From contig JANTQA010000023.1 of the NCBI GenBank assembly GCA_027625915.1, positions 22,444,001-22,508,000 of the forward strand: 64,000 nt of DNA. The letters are read 5' to 3'. The position numbers and the translations under genes were made by a program. The notes under the pieces are model-generated. The model was given only the letters and a program-made list of their open reading frames with translations. It did no database searches and was not told the DNA's origin. This DNA is from Anaeramoeba flamelloides. Lineage: Eukaryota; Metamonada; Anaeramoebidae. Below, piece by piece: positions 58,088 through 64,000 of the stretch; position 1 is the first letter of the stretch; each line of letters opens with the position of its first letter.

Positions 58088-59800
58088 CAAAATAATAATC
58101 AAAATGGGAATGAGAATGAAAATATGAATAAAAATACCACAGAGAATGAAAATGATCAAAAATACAATCAGGATTGGTCGTGTTGGAGTCCAAAATTAAG
58201 AAAATCTCTCAAAACTTCAAATTTGGTATTAACTGATGAAATTGAAGAACAAGAAAAATTTATTAAGGAATTCCAAAAATTAAAATTCGATGATTGTTTA
58301 CTTGAAGAAGACGATGACTTTGAAAATAATTCAAAAACCATCATCATCGCAGCAACTGTCGAATGGCTTGTTGACTATTTGTGTTCTGAATTGGAATCAG
58401 ATTCTGAATATATTCAAATCTTTTTATTAACCTATAGAAGCTTTACCACTGCCACAGAATTATTTAATTTATTGAAAAAAAAATATTTAGAAAAGCCCCC
58501 TAATAGCCTCACAGGTAATAGATTAGAATTTTATAAACAAAAGATCACCAAGCAAATAAAATTTAGAATCTTTAATATATTAAATCAATGGATCAGATTT
58601 CATTTCTATGATTTTGAATCCGATCCCTCAATGATCGAACTAATAGAAAACTTTATCACAGATGTATTGCTCCCAGACAAGATAATGACCAAGCCTGCAG
58701 AAATGTTAAAAAAAATATTAATGAAAAAATTAGCAAATCAACAGAATAACAATCAAGATGAAAATCAAAATCATAATAATAATAATAACCAAACACAAAA
58801 ACAAAATAATAAAGAAATTGAAAAAGATCATCAAAATCAAGAAAATGGAACGGGAACGGAAACGGGAAATGAGAAGGGGAAGGGTAATATAAATGAAAAT
58901 GAAAACCAGAATAAAAATGAGAAGGAGAAAGATCAAACCCAATCAGTTAATAATTCTAATGTTGATAAAGAAAATAATGATTTGATAGCCAACGAATTAA
59001 ACCAATTGGAACACATACCAAAACCACTTCTTTCCCAAAATTTAATAGATATCTCCTTTAATACAATTGACTTATACGATTTTACTTATCAAATCACGCT
59101 CGTTGAATTTGATTTGTATAGGAAAATACAACCCAAGGAATGTTTAAAGCAAGGATGGACAAAAAAGGATAAACTGATCAGAGCACAAAATATAGTAAAT
59201 TTAACAAATTACTTTAATAATATCTCGAATTGGATCGCAACAGAAATTATTTCACATTATAAACTCAAAAAAAGAATCAAAATTTTAACAAAATTTATAA
59301 AGATTTTAATTGAAGCTAAAAAAATCGGTAATTATAATGTTATACAAGAAATCATTGCTGGGCTAAATAACGCTGCAGTTTATAGATTGAAAAAAACTTG
59401 GTCTGGCATTTCAACCACTTTGAAATCAAAATTTGATGATTTTGTTAAATTGATGGATCGAAATAACAATTATGGGTTGATTAGAAAAGAATTATCCACA
59501 CGAGACCCACCAGTGCTTCCATATGTCGGAATGTATTTAACCGATCTGGTGTTTGTCGATGAAGGGAATTCCGATTTTTTGACTTCTCTAGATGGCAGGA
59601 AAAAACTGATCAATTTTGATAAAAGAAGAAGAACCTCTTTTGTTATCAGAGAGATACAACTTTACCAACAAGCCCCTTTCATATTCCAGCGCATAAAGCC
59701 CATTCAAGATTTTATATTGAAATTTTCTAAAATCTCTTATAATGATGAAGAAATGTATAAAAGGAGTTTAGAAGTTGAACCGAGAGATAAAAAAAATTAA
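56504..59800 (+). CDS. Double RasGEF with tandem RasGEF-N/CDC25 modules
   Basis: Single exon of 1,098 residues from ATG. RasGEF-N 1 is at about 45-155 (TTILEGTIEKIVIYL, TIKQFLLIYRNF). CDC25-like 1 is at about 220-455 (SPIEVARQLTLIDEEIFHKI, LQSHAVMRLDLTW, PVIPFLDLYLYDI). A poly-Asn linker lies at about 495-560. RasGEF-N 2 is at about 612-745 (VEWLVDYLCSELES, IFLLTYRSFTTATELF), followed by a second Asn/Gln/Glu linker. CDC25 2 is at about 850-1075 (ECLKQGWTKKDK, FNNISNWIATEI, GLNNAAVYRLKKTW, PPVLPYVGMYLTDLVF, DEGN, INFDKRRR). The second catalytic unit has all consensus blocks and should exchange nucleotide on a Ras-family GTPase. The first lacks several (no N-x-x-S-x-W, Leu-Gln-Ser-His in place of Leu-Asn-Asn, no EGN) and may be regulatory. 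RasGEFs activate Ras at the plasma membrane, but no membrane anchor is seen. Confidence 0.93.
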
Positions 59801-59814
59801 TTTTAGTAATATTT

Positions 59815-60087
59815 AGATATGATACTGGTATTTGAAATTTAAATTCGGAGAATAATTTCTGCTGATTAACTTTTTTTTTTTTTCTATTCTGAAATGCTTT
59901 TCATTGACACGTCCTTAGTTCAACCAATACACAGACTAAATGTTACAATAAAAAAAGAACTAAGCAGATAATCTGAGAAAGACAATTTTCACTCTTTCTT
60001 TGAAATCGATACTTGGTAAAAGAAAAATAAGGGAAATAAAGTGAAAATTTTTCCCCAGCTATTATTCAAATACCAGTATCATGATCT
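59815..60087. mobile_element. Inverted-repeat element, family J, directly after RasGEF
   Basis: AGATATGATACTGGTATTTGAA at 59,815 (first 20 bases shown to TG then AA) is mirrored by TTCAAATACCAGTATCATGA at 60,064. It begins 14 bases after the RasGEF stop codon, so the transcript 3' UTR probably lies in it. The interior is AT-rich. A partial relative is at 4,400-4,492. Confidence 0.55.
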
Positions 60088-60428
60088 TTATTATTATTTT
60101 TTTTTCCCTTTTTTTCTTTTCTTTTTCTTTTTCTTTTTCTTTGACTTTTCCTTTTTCATTCTTTTTATTTAATAACTTAATAAATTAGGATTTAATATTC
60201 AAAATATATTATTATTATTTTTTTTTAATTGGGAAAGAAGATTTTGGATCGAGAGAAATTTTATCAAAGTATTAATTCAATATAGATTTTTTGAAACCTA
60301 ATTGTTTTGCAATTTTTTTTTTTAATTCCAAAACCAATAGTAATGAAGTCAAAAAGTGTTATTCAATATATTATTGGTACAGTTAGAATGATTTTTAAGA
60401 AATCATATTGATTTCAATTGGAATTTAT

Positions 60429-60453
60429 TTGATCTTTAAATTAAAGATCAAAA
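60429..60453. repeat. Short palindrome
   Basis: TTTGATCTTTA and its exact inverse TAAAGATCAAA are separated by three bases, forming an 11-bp hairpin in otherwise featureless intergenic DNA. Function unknown. Confidence 0.5.
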
Positions 60454-60881
60454 TAAACATTCTTGTTTTTTTTAAGGGACAAAATAAGAATTTGGTCTTT
60501 TCAATTTTTCATGAAAATATATTGATTGATTAGATTTGTATCATACTGTTATCAACTAATATCCAATGTGTATTATTAAACTTATTCCTTCTTTATTTCT
60601 TAAGTAAAGTTCAATTATTAAAAATTATTAATATTAGGATATTTTTTTGTTCTACTTTGTAAAAAACAAAGTTTATTTTCATTTACTGTCAAACCTAAAA
60701 CCGGAAAATTTTCAAACTAATAAATATTTTATTCTGATCAATTGAAAATATGGGTATATTATTAAATTTCTAAATCAGTCAAATTACCAAATTGGTCAAT
60801 TTTAATTTTTAGGTATTTTTGAAGAGTTCATTTGTTGTTTTTAATGGTATGAAAGTTTTTAAAGGTTTTTAATGATTATGA

Positions 60882-60903
60882 GGGGGGGGGGGGGGGGGGG
60901 GGG
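60882..60903 (+). repeat. Poly-G run of 22
   Basis: Twenty-two consecutive G follow GATTATGA. Homopolymers of A and T are common here but G runs above five are otherwise almost absent. It could form quadruplex structure, and its real length may vary or be mis-called. Confidence 0.9.
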
Positions 60904-61528
60904 ATTATAAATATTATTGTGAGATTAGTAGTATTTTATTACTTGATTTTAAAAAATTAAAATGTTGAAAGGATCAATATTAAATGTTTTTCAAAATTCA
61001 TTAAAAATCCAATTTTACAGAAAAGTTAATTGAAAAATTACTTATTAAAACAAGTGATACAAAAGTCTAATTCGTTGCCTAATTGTTTTTTTTTAATGTA
61101 CTATTCGAAATCCACTGAAATACCATCCTCACTTAATCTAAAATACTCTAAAATACCTTAACCGGCCAGAAAAGGGTTTTTAAATACCTAAATCAATATA
61201 TTTTAATAGAATTGACTATTTTGAAAAAATTGAGAATTTAATCAAATTTGAAAAGTAATAATTTTCCCAAAAATATTACTAAAGAACCAAAAAAAATAGA
61301 CTCCCATTGTACCGATAATATATAACTTATCAAAAATCATTAGCAATCACAGGTGTGATATTGATTAAAAATTCTAAATCTATTAATTTTGATCCTTTGG
61401 GAAATACAGAAATTAAAAAAAATGACAAATTTGTAAAATTAATCGAGAACATGACTGAAAACGAATATTAAAATTTTATTTTAAAATAAAAATCATTTTT
61501 ATTTTTTTTATTGATGAGGAAGTGTAAA

Positions 61529-62290
61529 TTACACTTTGAGTGCCCTTTTACTTAAATTCCCTTTCAGGAATTTAAGTGTAAAATCATAGATTCTACGATT
61601 ATTAATTAATGAAAATAATTTTGAGCTGTCTTGACTTAAAAATATATCATTAAAATTTAATTCTTTTAATTTATTTAAAAATATCAATATATCTTTTTTA
61701 TAGGAAGGACACACCCATAAAAAGTGATCAATATTTTCTATTAACTCTTTATGATCATATTTTAAACATAAAGGACAAAATTTATTTGAGTTTTTATTCA
61801 TTACATAGTAATATCTATTTAAGCAGTTGGTAAATGTTCTGAATTTTAGAATTGTTGAGCTTGATGGATAACATAAGTATTTTTGATTAGTAAATAATTT
61901 TTTTTGATTTTTAATTATTTGAAAATAATTTTGAACTTTCCAGCTGGTAGAATTCAACAATTCATTATAATTATAATTATAAATTTCGTTTTTATGAAGT
62001 TTTAAATTCTTTGAATTCCAATTAATTTTATTGTTAATTCTTTGGTTAAAATTTATTAGTTTATTCAGATAAGGCAGTGATAAATTTTTTAATTATTTTT
62101 GAATTTGAATTTCTTTTTATTAATTGGAATTACCAAATTTTCAAATTTAAATTCTGTTTTATAGATAAGAACTGGCGTATTTCGGTTTATTTTGTATATT
62201 TCGGTAATGCATGTATTAATCCAGGAATTTAAATAATTTAGGGTTTTTATTTCATAGTTATATATTTCTAGACCATATTCAATTTACTTA
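61529..62290 (-). pseudogene. LINE ORF2 C-terminal region
   Basis: Follows the RT part in shifted frames. Near its end it has a zinc-knuckle-like motif, NKFCPLC then DHFLWVCPSY, of the kind found at the end of many LINE ORF2 proteins. The last coding residues are IYDFTLKFLKGNLSKRALKV before TAA. The stretch between about 61,970 and 62,290 is readable (LEIYNYEIKTLNYLNSWINT) but not in the same frame as the RT, and contains a stop near 62,090. Confidence 0.75.
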
Positions 62291-63416
62291 ATATAAAAGA
62301 TTTAAATAATCTAATTTTTAAATTATTTGTAAATAAATCATTATTAAATAATTGTTTAGAGTTGTTATAAGTTTCTTTTACCTTTTTCAGATTATATACT
62401 AAATGTGAAATTTTTTCTAAAAAAATTCCCAAATATTTAATCTTAGATAAATCTTGTGATATTTCTGTTTTTTCTTTATTAGGTTTTAGTCCAAATTGAA
62501 TAATTATTTGATATATTAATATTAATTTTCTATTTATTTGATTTATATTTCCTTTTATAATAAAAATCAAATCATCTACAAACATTTGACAATTATTTGT
62601 TAATGGTATTATTTTTAATAAAAGAAAGTGTGAAATAAGAGCAAATATTATAGGTGATAAGGGATCTCCTTGGAATATACCAAGTCCTTCACCTTGATAA
62701 TATTTTAATAAAAAAAAATGAATAATTTTATTTGAAATAAACTTTTTTATTGTTTTTCTAATTATTTTAAAATTAATTGAATCAAAACATTTTGTTATAT
62801 CAATCATTATAATATAAGTTATATCATTTTCATTTTCATTTTCTGATTTTATTTGTTTATATATATTCAAGAAATTTAAGACTGCAATTCGAGTATCATA
62901 TTTCTTTCGAAACCCAAATTGTGACTTATGAATAAATTCCCAACAAGGTTCTATTAGTTTATATAACGTTTTCAGAAATAATCTTGGTAAACTTTGATTA
63001 ATTGAAATTGGTAGATAATTCAGAGTTACACCTTCGTCTCCTTTTTTATGAATAAATAGAATTGATATTTTTTTAATATATTCAATAGTTTTATCATTAG
63101 GTGTAATTAACCATTTATTGAATATATTTTGGATTGTAATTAAAAATCTTTTATAATTTGTGTTTTCGATTTGTTCAAAATTGAAATTTATATCATTTTC
63201 TCCATCATTAATAAATTTTAAATTTTCAATTTTTTGAAATCCTTTTACTGATTTGTTTTTTAAATATTTAATTGTATTTTTAATATTTTCAATTGGAAAG
63301 AAAATATCAATTTTAAACTCTTTTAAATTAGTTATTTTTGAGATTTTTAATATAATGTAAAATTTTTTTGCTTGGTTCAATTGAATTTTTTTTAATATGA
63401 CCAAAATATTCTTCAA
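62268..63416 (-). pseudogene. LINE reverse transcriptase region
   Basis: A 382-codon open stretch with RT motifs in order: PISINQSLPRLFLKTL (about 136-151), QFGFRKKYDT (166-175), MIDITKCFDS with the first catalytic Asp (about 204-213), GIFQGDPLSP (246-255), FVDDL with the paired catalytic Asp (279-283) and GLKPNKEKTE in the thumb-side motif. The catalytic residues are intact, but the frame breaks at LSKLNMV, where the sequence continues one frame away. The start is not natural; the true ORF2 begins beyond the window. Confidence 0.88.
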
Positions 63417-63789
63417 TCATATTTTTATTGTTTAAAATCATTTTCATTTTTTTAGCCCTTATTAAATTTATTTTTTTCCAAAATTTTTATTGTCAATAAA
63501 TTCTAAGTTTATTTCATTAATAAATTTATTCCAAGCTCCTTTGTTAATTTTTTCATTCGATGAATTAAGTTCGGATTACTTAAGAGATTTTTTATTAAAG
63601 GAGCAATTTTTGTATCATTTTTTTTTCTTGATAAATTCTATCTGTGTATTGAATAAATTTATTCTTAAAATTTGTTATTGTGTTAGTATCTAACCAGAAA
63701 TTTTTTTCAGAAAAATAATTTGTAAATAATTTTTGATAATTATTCTGATTTGAAATTTTATATTTTTTTTTAATATTACAATCTGTCTT

Positions 63790-64000
63790 TAAGGCAAGAT
63801 TGTTGAGGATCATTTTATGATCTGACATATCATTTTGTATTGTTTTTGATTTTTTTAAAATAAATTTATCTTTAAAATTGATTAAAATATGGTCTATATT
63901 ATTTTTTCTACTATTTGAAGTATTTGAAATTATTTCAAAATTTTTTAAGTTGAAATTTTTTATTATTTAGAGGTCTGTAAGATTAAAATCTCCTACAATA
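63790..64000 (-). pseudogene. LINE APE-type endonuclease, C-terminal half
   Basis: The reading frame entering from the window edge gives VGDFN, NNIDHILINF and MSDHKMI, the three late motifs of apurinic-type endonucleases (GDFN, D-H/Y-I, SDH). There is one in-frame TAA at 63,967-63,969. The N-terminal half lies outside the window. Confidence 0.8.

Larger units (their letters stand above)
61497..64000 (-). mobile_element. Non-LTR retrotransposon (LINE), APE type, degraded, cut by window edge
   Basis: Read on the minus strand, the order is endonuclease end (64,000 to about 63,790), linker, reverse transcriptase (63,416-62,268) and a C-terminal CCHC-like region (about 62,290-61,529). A short 3' UTR with A-rich tail follows, ending near 61,500. 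At least one in-frame stop and several frame changes interrupt it, so it is not autonomous. The 3' end is shared with the fragment at 10,976-11,305, showing that the family has been mobile in this genome. Confidence 0.88.

Noticed and set aside
1-64000. CRISPR array, rRNA or intact tRNA genes
   Set aside because: No regularly spaced identical repeats with unique spacers, no rRNA-like conserved stretches, and only one degenerate tRNA-like segment were seen.

Overview
The window looks like nuclear DNA of an AT-rich, gene-poor, free-living protist. The evidence is asparagine-rich linkers inside proteins, a Ras/formin/BTB-type signalling repertoire, spliceosomal introns with GT donors, the standard genetic code (all six confident genes stop with TAA) and non-coding DNA dominated by A/T homopolymers. 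The style recalls amoeboid lineages such as Anaeramoeba or Amoebozoa. That assignment is an inference from gene content, not from a marker sequence.

Six genes can be supported well. (1) A two-exon NEDD8/ubiquitin-like protein lies at 12.7-13.1 kb (+). It aligns with ubiquitin residue for residue but stops after Gly75. (2) A BTB-BACK protein with an Asn-rich linker and a class I glutamine-amidotransferase-like C-terminal domain lies at 24.8-26.6 kb (-). (3) A Diaphanous-related formin of about 1,712 residues lies at 33.3-39.1 kb (+, three exons). It has GBD/FH3, a very long coiled coil in place of a proline-rich FH1, FH2 and a C-terminal DAD. (4) A disordered Lys-, Glu- and Gln/Asn-rich protein lies at 42.1-44.1 kb (+). 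(5) An RBM26/27-like protein with two RRMs separated by a long RS domain lies at 51.3-52.9 kb (+). (6) A RasGEF with two complete RasGEF-N plus CDC25 modules in one chain lies at 56.5-59.8 kb (+); the first catalytic module looks degenerate. A coiled-coil open frame at 7.3-7.9 kb is probably also genic. A few short frames are listed at low confidence.

The rest is mostly mobile DNA. By comparing the window with itself I found at least ten families of short elements with terminal inverted repeats (called A to J here). Many are flanked by TA and several start with CAGT, as Tc1/mariner-type MITEs do. Family A, a near-perfect palindrome of about 200 bp, has eight copies. Family F, about 475 bp, has four near-full copies and one partial. 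Families B, C, D, E, G and I have two to four copies each. A cluster at 14.5-18.1 kb contains nested insertions: element G1 is interrupted by B2 and F1. A degraded LINE with APE-type endonuclease and reverse transcriptase runs off the right edge (61.5-64.0 kb, -). A 5'-truncated copy of its 3' end sits at 11.0-11.3 kb (+), abutting an E element. One more inverted-repeat element at 49.0-49.3 kb contains a tRNA-like A/B-box segment.

The genes do not form a cluster with one obvious joint function. Formin, RasGEF and probably the BTB protein fit actin, Ras and ubiquitin signalling in a motile cell, and the NEDD8-like protein belongs to the pathway that activates cullin ligases using BTB adaptors. 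That connection is general knowledge of the families, not something the layout proves.
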